Source: Nereocystis luetkeana (lineage: Eukaryota > Sar > Phaeophyceae > Laminariales > Laminariaceae). From it: a stretch of 64,000 nt of DNA. Of this stretch, positions 12,391 to 21,580 are shown one piece after another (the stretch's first letter is position 1; every line of letters begins with the position of its first letter). The translations under genes and the position numbers were made by a program. The notes under the pieces are model-generated. The model was given only the letters and a program-made list of their open reading frames with translations. It searched no databases and was not told the origin of the DNA. The stretch is from assembly GCA_031213475.1 (NCBI GenBank), contig JARUPZ010000002.1, positions 3,915,049 through 3,979,048 on the forward strand. Reading direction: 5' to 3'.

Positions 12391-13704
12391 GGTGTTCAAG
12401 AGCCACCAACCGGTGTATCACACTGAGCAGGATGAGTCCATCTATACAAAACATTCGCACGTGAGGGGAACGAGTGGGTCATCGGTGGAGGAAGGGGATG
12501 AAGGAAGAAAACGGAAGGGCCGGGGGGAATGGTGTCCGCGTTCCAGGACGAGCAGCGTGGCTTCGGTATTCCACTCTCGGCGAATTCTTATAACCGTGAA
12601 CGAATGATCTCATAACTGTGAACGCACTTCGCCGCTGCAAGGGACGCCCGGCCTTGGAGAAGACTCCAGGGACGCGCTTTCTGGTGCACGGCAAGAACAG
12701 GGACGGATTTTGGGGGGTATGCCCAATTCGAGGAGCAGATCGTGGACGCGATGGACGTACTCGGAGCGCTCTGCCCAGACCACCAGTTGATGATAGAGGT
12801 GGACCACTCAGCAGGGCAGGCCAAGTACCGAAATAATGGGCTGCACGTGAGAAACATGAACGTGAGGTTCGGGGCAAGCAAAGGGAATTGCGGGACAGCG
12901 TCGTGGTGGAGGGGTGCTTGGGCCCGGAGGAGGCGAAGATGCACCTCAATCGTGGCGCGTGGGGCGCGCAGTTTATCGAGGGAGTTACGACGAGGACGGT
13001 GGGCTTGAAGCTCAGATCGGGCGAGACGCAGAGCTCCGCCACCGTTCTACGCTTGTGACGCCCCCAGATCGGACGTGATGGGGAGGAAACATTGAGACAA
13101 CAAGCGGATCAAGCGCTCCTCGCCGGAGGCAGGTGGGACGGACAGTGGTGGAACCGAATTGGAGCTGGGTGTACTCCGGGAGGGGTACGATGGAAAGGCC
13201 CAGGAGAGGAAGCAGGTGCTCTGGGAGCGAGGGTGGTTCGTCGACGGAATGTCGACAGCGGCGACCGCTGCGCCCGAGATGAACATCGACATGGTTCTCG
13301 GCAACCTGCCCGACGTCAAGAACGAAAGGCCGGCGCAGTAGCACTTGGTGGAGAGCCATGGGTACATCTTGCTGCTATCGCCGAAATTTCACCCTGAGCT
13401 GGCGGGGGTAGGGATCGAGTACTCCTGGGGGATGTCGAAGCAGAAATTTCGGCAGGAGATCAACGACGAGATCCCAAAGCATCTTCACCGAAACATGGTT
13501 GCATCGATGTGCACGAAAAAAATCCTGACGGCCCAGCGCGTTCGCCGCTTTGCACGGCGCACGCGAGACTACTGCCGGGCATACCTTGCGCTTGAGAAGG
13601 GTGGTGACATCGAGTCCAAGGACATGATCGAGAAGATGAAGAAGATCTGCAAAGTGCACCGCAACATCCTTGACATGGAGCCCGACTTCATCGACAAGAA
13701 GTAG
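12390..13704 (+). pseudogene. Broken DDE transposase, Tc1/mariner-IS630-like
   Basis: Plus-strand sequence encodes parts of a DDE-superfamily transposase of a type common in fungal and algal genomes. Recognisable pieces in order: 'FQDEQRGFGIPLS' (about 12550), 'KTPGTRFLVHGKNRDGFW' (about 12660), 'LMIEVDHSAGQAKYRNNGLH' with a likely first catalytic Asp (about 12790-12850), 'QVLWERGWFVDG' (about 13215), 'EMNIDMVLGNLPD' (about 13280), and 'LLLSPKFHPELAGVGIEYSW' with the likely catalytic Glu (about 13370-13430). The last 119 codons, 13345-13704, are intact to a normal stop. Upstream the coding sequence shifts frame several times (for example after 12880, near 13035 and near 13160) and an in-frame stop sits at about 13339, so no active enzyme is made. 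It is a plain DNA transposon copy; no inverted terminal repeats were found. Confidence 0.8.
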
Positions 13705-15239
13705 CAACCTCGGCCTCTAGCTGGGCATAGGATTTTGCCCGTTTTATTTTCGCTCTTTTTTTTGTCTCTTTTTCCGTCGTTTTGTCGGGTATTCGTTTGC
13801 GTCATCGGTCTGTTAGTCCAAAAAAAAAAAAGCAACCTTGTCCCCTCATGTCTCGGCCTGCGCCCTGAGCGCATGCTTGCTTTTGCTTCGCTTTTATCAA
13901 GTCCCCTCCTTCCCTTATTTCCTTTCTGGTTTGTCTTCTTCGTACTCCTTCCTTTGTTGTGTTTGCCTTCTTCGTACCGCTGTGGTGATGGGGTGTGGGT
14001 GCGATGGGTATACTCGAGGCGTTTTTGGCTAGCCAGTATCATGTGCCGCAGGATGCAAGCTTATAGTACCGTTCCCTTGCGTGTTGGATCTGCGGTGCGC
14101 GTATTTATTGCCTATTAATAGTTGTTTTGTTTCATTGAGACGCCGTCTAGCCTGTTGTGTCACCTTGGACTCGATTAAAGGGAAATGAGCTCTTGTGAGG
14201 TACTCCATCATCAGTAGTACTCGTGTTATATAAAATATTCGCATTGATTGTAATAATATCGTAAGCACCGTTGATACGGAGGGACGCATATTGGGAGGGG
14301 TAGGTAGAAATGCCGCGCTGAGCGCGGGTGTTCGTTGGTCGCGTCGATTTTTGGTACGCGAGCACCACCGGGATACAGTACTTCGAGTACACGCGTATAA
14401 CTATTGCGGCAATACATTATTTTTGGCGACTTGTCGTCAGGATCCATTGAAACATATCGCTCGGGCGTTTAATACTCATCTACGAGGTACGAGTACATAT
14501 ATATATATGAGTTTTCGTACTCGCCATCGCTGCACTACACGTGCTGCAGAGGTCCCCTACTTACCCTGGTCAGAATATGGTCAAAAGGGCGGACCCGAAA
14601 AACTGCGATGCCCCCCTCAATTTTGCGAATTTCGATCTGAAAAATTAACCTCGTTTTCGAAGCGGGTGTGCAAACAACCGGAAATCTCGACCTTTTTTTT
14701 TCAGGCAAACTATGGCCACTTTTTTTTGTGTTTTTTCGGATCGTTGTAACGGTCATTTCTCTCGAAAATATATATAAAAATAAAGGTGTGCTTTGCGTTT
14801 GTTGCTTTGCGCATGATAAACATCGTGCGAAAAAAGCACGTCCCAATGTGTAATACTAGGCGGGGCATCGCCAATCTACCAAGAAATCGGCGCCTTGGCT
14901 GGTCCAGCTCAGGCTGGTCCAGCCATAAAACAGATTATCATTCGATCGGCAGTTTTGCAGTCATTTGGAACTAAACTCTGTTAACACCAAATTTGGCGAC
15001 CGTGTTTTTGAGCCTACAGCGCACTTGCAGACACCCTAAGTTCTGGAATCCGAGTTCATTTCGTCGAGAAAATACATGTCGAATAAATCCCGTCACACTC
15101 GTAGACATTAAATTATTTCCGTACTAAAGCCTATACGAAACCGCGAAAAATATGTACAGTAGAGTCTCCCCACGGTAGGGAGTGAATGACGCTGATTCTC
15201 GGCGTGAACATTCCTGTGGAGTAATAATGGCGAAACGAT

Positions 15240-15375
15240 CGATATCCACATCGGTTTTGATTTGTCGTATGATAATGCCGCGCTTTTGTTCTGGCGAGTT
15301 CTTCACTCTATGTTCCTACGTAGTCTTTTTTAGAACATCACTACACATTGTCGGATGGCAAGCACAATAATAATA
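15240..15375 (+). repeat. Dispersed repeat shared with 40924-41062
   Basis: About 135 bp matches 40924-41062 in the same orientation, including 'ccgcgcttttgttctgg', 'gagttcttcact' and 'acactacacattg'. At 40.9 kb the copy lies just after the tandem-repeat ORF, so it could be that gene's 3' untranslated region. Here no gene precedes it, which suggests a dispersed element or a relic of a duplicated gene end. Confidence 0.7.
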
Positions 15376-15567
15376 GTAATATCCTCACTATCGCCTAATT
15401 TTGTTGTCTGTCTGTCAAGAGAGAGTGTGTTTATGATCCGCAATACAACGTCAAGATGTTACGATGAGGGACACAAAATCCCGATTTCCCAGCCAAGTTT
15501 TTCGTTTTTGTATCAGAACTTTTGACACGTACTTGATTTTCACGAGTTTAACAAATTGTTGTTTGCC

Positions 15568-15670
15568 CTCGAAGAAATAAATGTATTCGAGCGCTGCTGT
15601 TCTCAGCTTGCTTGTCCTTTTGTTTTTGGTGAAGTCGCAGTTGGAGTTCGTGGGAGTGTGGAGAGAGGCC
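15568..15670 (+). repeat. Dispersed repeat shared with 56221-56320
   Basis: About 100 bp sharing 'ttctcagcttgcttg' and 'gtgaagtcgcagttg' with 56221-56320 in the same orientation. The left edge in both is 'ccctcga' followed by AT-rich sequence. Element type unknown. Confidence 0.6.
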
Positions 15671-16116
15671 AGTCGGCACCGGCACAGACGGCACCCCAGC
15701 AGGCGGGTGTTTGGGTCTAAGACTGAACGTCTGTTTTTTCTCCTTGGAAAACCAGGTCTGCGGCAGGGTTTCTTGACATGACATGTAGTGCGCCTGTACG
15801 CACAACGGTTACAAAGTAATCAACACTACGATACTCGTCGCCGTACTGTAATAATAATAGACACATTTACGTGAGACTACAATTTGAATATATATGCACT
15901 TATTATTTCGGTAAAATAATTAGAGAAAAAAACATCGATCGAATACTCGATGCGAACACCAGGGGATGAAGAGTCAATTTTCTAACCTCACGGGACAACG
16001 CGGACTTTACTTGCTCGCCGCGCAATGTATATAAAACCCCTGTTCTGGTAGGTACTTGGAGCAATGTATAGTCATTCCCATTGACTAGAGCCAACTGTTA
16101 TGAGAGTCCTCGGCAG

Positions 16117-16580
16117 ACATCGATCGACAAAACCAACGACACCGCAGTGAAATCTGAACGTAATGCGCTGGTTAAGGTTTCCGACCCACCCTAGTGTCAC
16201 AGTGCTCACAACTCGGTCGGTGATATGTGGCGTAGGCTGACCAGGCGTCTGATCAAAACACATTTTGGCGCTGGCCTGTAGAAGACAGACGACAAAAAAT
16301 CTCGACCCCTCTCCGATGGCAAGAAATCGACCATTTTTCAGGCTTGACATCGATAGACAAACCCAACGATTACGCCACGAACTCTGAATGAAGGGCGCTG
16401 ATTAGAAGCTCCGACCCACACTAGTATCACAGTTCTCACACTTCGGTCGGTGATATGTGGCGTGGGTGGGCCAGGCGTCTACTAAAAACATATTTGGCAG
16501 CTGGTGTGTAGAAAACAGACGAAAAAGCTCTCGATTCCTCTCCGTTGGCACAAAACTGATTTTTTTGAACGTTTTGACGA
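16117..16580 (+). repeat. Tandem duplication of a ~233-bp unit, with a related copy at 19.7 kb
   Basis: Two direct copies, about 16117-16345 and 16349-16580, share 'cggtcggtgatatgtggcgt', 'ccaggcgtct' and 'ctccgacccaca'. A third, shorter relative at about 19687-19790 shares 'agtcctcgg', 'ccaacgac' and 'gctccgatccaccct'. Coding potential is poor in every copy. Confidence 0.75.
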
Positions 16581-16942
16581 AGAGCATAGGACAACGCGGC
16601 CAACCTCTCGCCCCCCTCGACTACGGAGGCCAATGGTTCCTCCGAGGGCATCATTTTCACTCATTGGCCTTGCCCGGTACGAAGCTTGTTGACCGTGGGG
16701 GGATTACATGTCGATATCGAAGGTCAATCGTCGCGTGGCTGTGGGCGCGCGAGCTGTGAGCTGTGTCTCTCTTCACCTTGTTTGTGTGCGGCGTGATTTC
16801 GCGTGGTTCCCGTGGTTCCCGTGGTCCCCGTTAATACAGCGATTTTATTGGAGGATGGCTCCCGTCGTTCGCGTTATTTCAGCCACTTGATTGGAAGATA
16901 GCTGGCGTCAAATGCCCTGTGTTATTTTACACTCACTTGCCC

Positions 16943-17037
16943 ATTATGATCTTCAACGAAACAAAAAAACCATACTAAAAGCTAGAGGAACCCAATCTCA
17001 CCACACGATGCTAAGGGGTTTGAATAAAATCTGAGGG
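16943..17037. repeat. Left copy of a direct repeat bracketing the 480-codon ORF
   Basis: The core, about 16981-17037, is nearly identical to 19475-19527 and shares 'atctcaccacacgatgctaa' and the 20 bases after it. Similarity fades over a further 40 bp to the left. This copy overlaps the 3' end of the ORF. Confidence 0.85.
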
Positions 17038-18424
17038 CCTTGGGTAAAATATGGCGACCTGCCTCCTCCGCCGCCGCCACAGCGCTCCCGCTGGCGACCT
17101 CCCGTATTTCGCGTCGCCGCACAGCCTCCCGGGCCCCCGCCTTGGCGGCCCTGCGTGCATCTCGTTCCGCGTCTGCCTTCGCGGCGTTGTCCTCTATCAG
17201 GCGAGCCAGCCGGGCCTGGGTGGTCGCTTCCTTGGTTCGGTGGGCCTCCAACCTCTCCCGCAGGGCCAGCCTCTCGGCGGTCTCTTGGGCCTTGAGTACC
17301 TGCAACGCCTCCCGGTCGTGGGCTTCCGCCTTCCGACGGGAGATGCCCAAATCCCGCAACTCGCGGCCCAACTGTGCTTCCGCGGCGCGCCCCTTCTCCA
17401 AATCGGAGATCGAGCGTAGATGAGCGGCTTCTACGGTCTGCTGGGTAGTGTTTGCCTCTTGAAAAGAGGCCATGACATCCTCCTTGCGTGCTCGGCCATG
17501 CGCGGCTTCCTTGAGAAGGTTAGGCTCAACTACCTGCCTCGGGCGAGGTGAGGCCAACAAATAGTACGGGTTGTTTACGTCAGCCGTGTACACAGGGGAG
17601 CCCGAGGGGCTCGGCGGCGAACTGTTCCGAACGGGGGACAAGGGGTCCACGCAAGGCAATGCCGGGGAGTCAGTGGCAGACAATGACCGCGCGAGTATCT
17701 TGTTGTCTGCTACAGTTTGCGCAACTCTGTTCGCTACCTCCTGCTTCTCAGCCTGTAATGCTCGCACAAAAACTTGGTTCGACGAAATAAAACCCGACCT
17801 AGGCGCACTCTTTCTACTGGAGATGCCGGGGGGACCCGTCCGGCCCGCCGGTACATCTACGGCCACAATTTCTCCGTCCGCACTTGCCGCCGTCCCTACA
17901 GTGTATCCCGCCTTACGTGGCTCGACACCCACCACAAGACACTTGTCGTTAAAGGACAGCCCTTCGAGAATAAAGCGAACGTTATCTATCATGTCATCCC
18001 GAACCGAACGCACGCCAACACTCACCCCATCGGCTGGCGCCGCCGTGGACGGCGCCAACCGAGCCGCGTCTGCCGGGCTAGGCGCCAGACCCTTCTCCGG
18101 GACCACCGGAGCCACTTCCGGCGTCGGAGGGGCCCGACCCTTCCCCTGGCCCTTGTATTGGACGCGGGAGACCGGCGAGGTGGGGGCTGAACTAGCTTTG
18201 GCCACATCTAGGTAGGACATGCGGACATGGTTGGAATCAGGGGACGGCGTTAGAGCCGGGGCTGGCACAGGGATGCCATCGGGCGACGAGATGGCTATGG
18301 GCGGGGCATGGCGTGCGGGGGCCGTGGTACTAGGCATGCGACGAGCGGGGCCGAAGCTACTCGTGCGGGAGGCGCATCCACTGCCGTATGGCGTAGTCAG
18401 GCCTCTGACAAGCGAGGGGAGCAT
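16982..18424 (-). CDS. Unknown 480-residue protein: disordered N-half, coiled-coil C-half
   Basis: A single unbroken minus-strand frame. The frame opens at 18622, but its first in-frame ATG is at 18424, giving 480 residues; an upstream exon is possible. The N-terminal part is rich in Pro, Ser, Ala and Gly with no hydrophobic segment. It contains 'MSYLDVAKASSAPTSP' and a compact-looking stretch with 'FILEGLSFNDKCLVVGVEPR'. The C-terminal third is rich in Glu, Ala, Arg and Lys with heptad-like spacing, for example 'LRERLEAHRTKEATTQARLA', and predicts a long coiled coil. I recognise no family. Its last 17 codons and stop lie in a 55-bp direct repeat that recurs upstream of the gene, which hints at a mobile-element ORF (ORF1- or Gag-like) or a tandemly copied gene. 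GC content is higher than in the flanks. Confidence 0.55.
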   Translation of the reverse strand: MLPSLVRGLTTPYGSGCASRTSSFGPARRMPSTTAPARHAPPIAISSPDGIPVPAPALTPSPDSNHVRMSYLDVAKASSAPTSPVSRVQYKGQGKGRAPPTPEVAPVVPEKGLAPSPADAARLAPSTAAPADGVSVGVRSVRDDMIDNVRFILEGLSFNDKCLVVGVEPRKAGYTVGTAASADGEIVAVDVPAGRTGPPGISSRKSAPRSGFISSNQVFVRALQAEKQEVANRVAQTVADNKILARSLSATDSPALPCVDPLSPVRNSSPPSPSGSPVYTADVNNPYYLLASPRPRQVVEPNLLKEAAHGRARKEDVMASFQEANTTQQTVEAAHLRSISDLEKGRAAEAQLGRELRDLGISRRKAEAHDREALQVLKAQETAERLALRERLEAHRTKEATTQARLARLIEDNAAKADAERDARRAAKAGAREAVRRREIREVASGSAVAAAEEAGRHILPKALRFYSNPLASCGEIGFL

Positions 18425-18649
18425 CGGGGGAGGCACAGGGACGGGTCGCGAAGAGGGAATTTGGGCTAGCGCAGGGTTGGCAACCACCTCAGTTGCGACC
18501 TTCGGCTCGCTCGACCTTCCCGTGGGGCTACCACTCGCCCTTTTCCCTTTGGCCGGGCTACCCAGTTTAAACCCACTACGCGCGTGCGACGTTCCGGCAG
18601 TTATCGACCGAGACGCCGCCACTCTCGCTTAAGAACGAGTTCTCGTTGC

Positions 18650-19436
18650 AGGAGGGGCAGGCGACCCCTTACCCTTCCCCTCCCCTCCCTAGACACGCGA
18701 CTCACCGTTGGAAAACATAATAACATTGAACTCGCCGGCCGTATATAGTACTCGGAACTGCTGTCGACGCCGATGTGGGGAGAGAGACTATTGTACGCTG
18801 ACGATGTGCGTTGTACAGTGCGATGCTGTGTGTTGATCTGGTGCTGATGTTCGTGGAGTAAATGCAGTAGGCGGAGATCAAGAGTAGCTGAAAAGTCTTA
18901 TTATTATCCTCCTGCAGGTGGGCAGATGTCGAAGGAAAACGATGAACTGACGACAGGGGGCGGGGGCGACCTCTCTCACCTTGCTCGTCTCGCCTTCCCA
19001 ACTTCTCCGGTTATGCCGTTCATATTCTATCCGTGCTCATGGGTAGAGCTGATCTACCTCCCTCTATCGGTTGACCAACGCCCCTCCTGTGCCGAGAGGC
19101 AGGACAGGAGCAGTACTTTTACCTGTCTCTTACTAGCATACCCTCTCTACCTCTCTCTCCTATTACCCAGCACTCATCCTATCAGCTTTTCTCGGTACAG
19201 ATTGCCTAGATTTCTCCTAGAGTAGGCACTGCTGACGTTGATTGGCCTACTACTTTGCCTATTCTCTCTCTCCCGTTCTCCTATTTCCTTTACTATAGCT
19301 CGCATCCAAACCAAGAGAAAGACCGTGAAGACTCGTTTAGAATGCAATTCTCCAATATATCATACGGGCCCACTTAACTACAAGTACCCTTTTAGAACAC
19401 CCTGATGAATTCCGCTGAAACCCTTTCTTGCATACG
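18650..19436. other. No gene seen; upstream region of the 480-codon ORF
   Basis: Pyrimidine-rich at 19030-19310 and otherwise unremarkable. It lies 5' of the minus-strand ORF and may hold its promoter or an upstream exon, but no element could be fixed. Confidence 0.4.
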
Positions 19437-19527
19437 ACAAACTTTAACGAAATAAAACGTCAATACTCCAATCTAGAGGGAACCGATCTCACCACACGAT
19501 GCTAAGGGGTTTGAATAAAATCTGAGG
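19437..19527. repeat. Right copy of the direct repeat bracketing the 480-codon ORF
   Basis: Same orientation as the copy at 16943-17037. The core at 19475-19527 differs at only a few positions. Sequence to the right of the two copies is unrelated. Confidence 0.85.
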
Positions 19528-19789
19528 GGGTTATGATACGAAAATTTGCCAAATATTTGCCAACGTTTACAGTCTTGCCGAAATAGCATTTTTTTTGCTA
19601 TTTTTTCGGTCCCTGAAAAGTTTGAATTTAGAACACCCTTCCTACGGGCAGCTTCAGAAAAGCTCAGATGTATGTGTAGTTCGACGCGGCGACATTCCGA
19701 GTCCTCGGTGGACCGACAACACCAACGACTGTGACGTGAATTCTGAACGGAGTGCGCTCGTTAGGAGCTCCGATCCACCCTATTTAGGG

Positions 19790-20871
19790 TTATGTTTCGC
19801 TCATGAATCATCGGCAATTCTATTCCCGCTGGGCGATGAAAATGCTGTACAGCTACCATTTTTCCCTTCAACCGTCGACGCCTTGTTTCCACGAGAAACA
19901 TAAAAATGTGCCATATACTTCGCGATCTCACTCTCCACCGCCTCCTCTCCCAACTCCACGCCCAAATATACGCCTTTTGTGCACAGCTACTAAACGCCAC
20001 TGCGTCCACAAACGCCAGGCAGCTTTATTGGTGACGTTTGTTTGTCGAAGGAGCCGCTCCGACCGTCGCCAATAAGCCTGCAAGATTCCCGAACACGTCG
20101 GTTCTACCACTCTCCCCTAAGCTCGCCTCCTGCCATTGCACATGCGGGTGAAGGGAAGATAATCGCGAATTGATATTTTCGCGAGGCCACCCAGAACTGC
20201 CATTTGCCGAAACGTTTTTTGCTCCTGGAATATGCGCAGCTTCAAAGCTCCTACCAGCTCGCATCTCTATCCTCCCCAAATATCGCATAAAAAACGCAGC
20301 TCTTGGATCACGTGATCCCCCGCGCTTGTTAACCTACGTCACCGCCGACACGTCGTCTCCAAGCATGACAGCGGGCGCTCCAACAATGGTCGGGTGGTCC
20401 GATTCCTGCACCACCCCATCACATACGCTGTCATTACCATCCCCAGCAATTCCAACAAATTAGTTGACATCTTGTTATGCTTCGCGCACTTTGCCCCTGC
20501 ACCTCGGACTTACTCTTCTCTTCAGATAGATGTCAAATCGTATCTTCACCACGCACCTGTATCTACACAGAAACTTCCAACCGCACTTAGAGTCGCATCC
20601 GATAGCCAATGTCGTTCCGGATCCCATTGCGAGTGAGAAAAACAAGGTGAATATAAAGACACACCGTCCACCAAATATACTGTTCGTGCAAAGCCCATTT
20701 CCACCAATCCAAACCCGCGTGAAACTCTTGGCCTAATAATACAACAGTCCCCTTTGGTACCGCAGCCAACTGCGGGCCACTAGACTCGTGCTGGCCTTCC
20801 AGTCCTACCATCAACAACAACCTCCACACAAAGAAACGACCTGGCCTCATGACCGTGGCGACATGACGCAA
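19790..20871 (-). mobile_element. DIRS-like tyrosine-recombinase retrotransposon fossil
   Basis: Minus-strand order matches a YR retrotransposon. The end of the reverse transcriptase domain shows 'VMRPGRFFVWRLLLMVGL' and 'GLDWWKWALHEQ' (about 20690-20870). An RNase H-type segment shows 'FEAAHIPGAKNVSANG' and 'HPHVQWQEASLGESGR' (about 20090-20260). A possible recombinase core-binding segment with 'MAHFYVSRGNKASTVEGK' follows (about 19850-19920). The recombinase catalytic part is not present here. The copy is broken, with several breaks, and no terminal repeats were identified. Its left end abuts a dispersed repeat. Confidence 0.7.
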
Positions 20872-20921
20872 TTTCCCTTGTCAAATTCCACATCTCTTTA
20901 TTTAGCCCTGGCGGTCTTTTT

Positions 20922-21027
20922 ATTACCGGGGACCATAATAAATAGGACAAAATGTTGTTACTAAAAATATGGAAAAATATGGCTTTTGTGTGTACCGTAG
21001 GTCCTATTTAATATGGTCCCCCGTAAT
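20922..21027. mobile_element. MITE with 27-bp inverted repeats and TA duplication
   Basis: Left arm 20922-20948 and the reverse complement of the right arm 21001-21027 match at 25 of 27 positions, around about 50 bp of AT-rich sequence. TA dinucleotides at both edges suit a Tc1/mariner-type target site duplication. One arm plus adjacent interior recurs in inverted orientation at 41822-41866, so this is a family. Confidence 0.8.
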
Positions 21028-21039
21028 AGTCGACGGCCA

Positions 21040-21302
21040 CTTTCGCAACAGTTAACAGCAGTATCAAAACTTCGTTACGTTTCCGTTCCGGCAATTACGA
21101 TCCCTCCTGTCCCCCCAAACCACCCACACTCCCAGCTGCGCCGCTGTGCAGCGGTACTAGCTTCTCATAACCCCCCTCCTCGCCGGGGATTGATATACTT
21201 TTATACCCACACCACCGACGTTCCTATGCTCACTCATCGCCAATGAAACCAAAATAAACACCCCCCCAGCAGTGCAGCAGTACAGCCTAACCACCCATCA
21301 CT
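21040..21302. repeat. Left part of the local repeat interrupted by the copia element
   Basis: Sequence at about 21120-21300 matches 28460-28650 closely. Shared pieces include 'cccagctgcgccgctgt', 'cttctcat', 'gccggggat' and 'cagcagtgcagcagta'. The copia element at 21303-28280 lies between the two, so the repeat was present before or expanded around the insertion. Confidence 0.7.
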
Positions 21303-21580
21303 TGGTCGTTACTCTGGGGCGTGGCAGGCCTTACGCAGTTAGGCGAGGTAGACAGAACTCATGATAGCCTTTGGAAAGACTCTCGTGTTGCGTTACATCG
21401 GACGAACGAGGAAAGAGAGAGAGTGAAGACGTGTCCACCTTTGACGTCGGTCGTTCGTCGAATTGACGGTTTCACCCAGCACCAAAATACCCCCGGAATT
21501 AACAAGCTTTCGTACCATATACGTATTCCACCGCACAAGACTGTGCGATACATACAGCAGTACTCCGAGCATACTCAACA
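21303..21580 (-). repeat. 3' LTR of the 21-28 kb copia element
   Basis: 278 bp, TG to CA. It pairs with 28008-28280. A G-rich polypurine tract abuts its inner edge on the minus strand. Confidence 0.85.

Larger units (their letters stand above)
13705..16085. other. AT-richer stretch, no gene; two dispersed-repeat copies
   Basis: Composition drops to T-rich and AT-rich sequence immediately after the transposase stop. No protein-like frame is seen. It holds copies of two dispersed repeats, at about 15240-15375 and 15568-15670, listed separately. Confidence 0.5.

Noticed and set aside
13735-14118. Hydrophobic plus-strand frame after the transposase
   Set aside because: T-rich sequence gives Phe/Leu/Ser runs; it has no membrane-protein pattern or homology that I can see.
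17571-18215. 214-codon plus-strand frame
   Set aside because: Antisense to the 480-codon minus-strand ORF; the minus frame is longer and has coiled-coil character.
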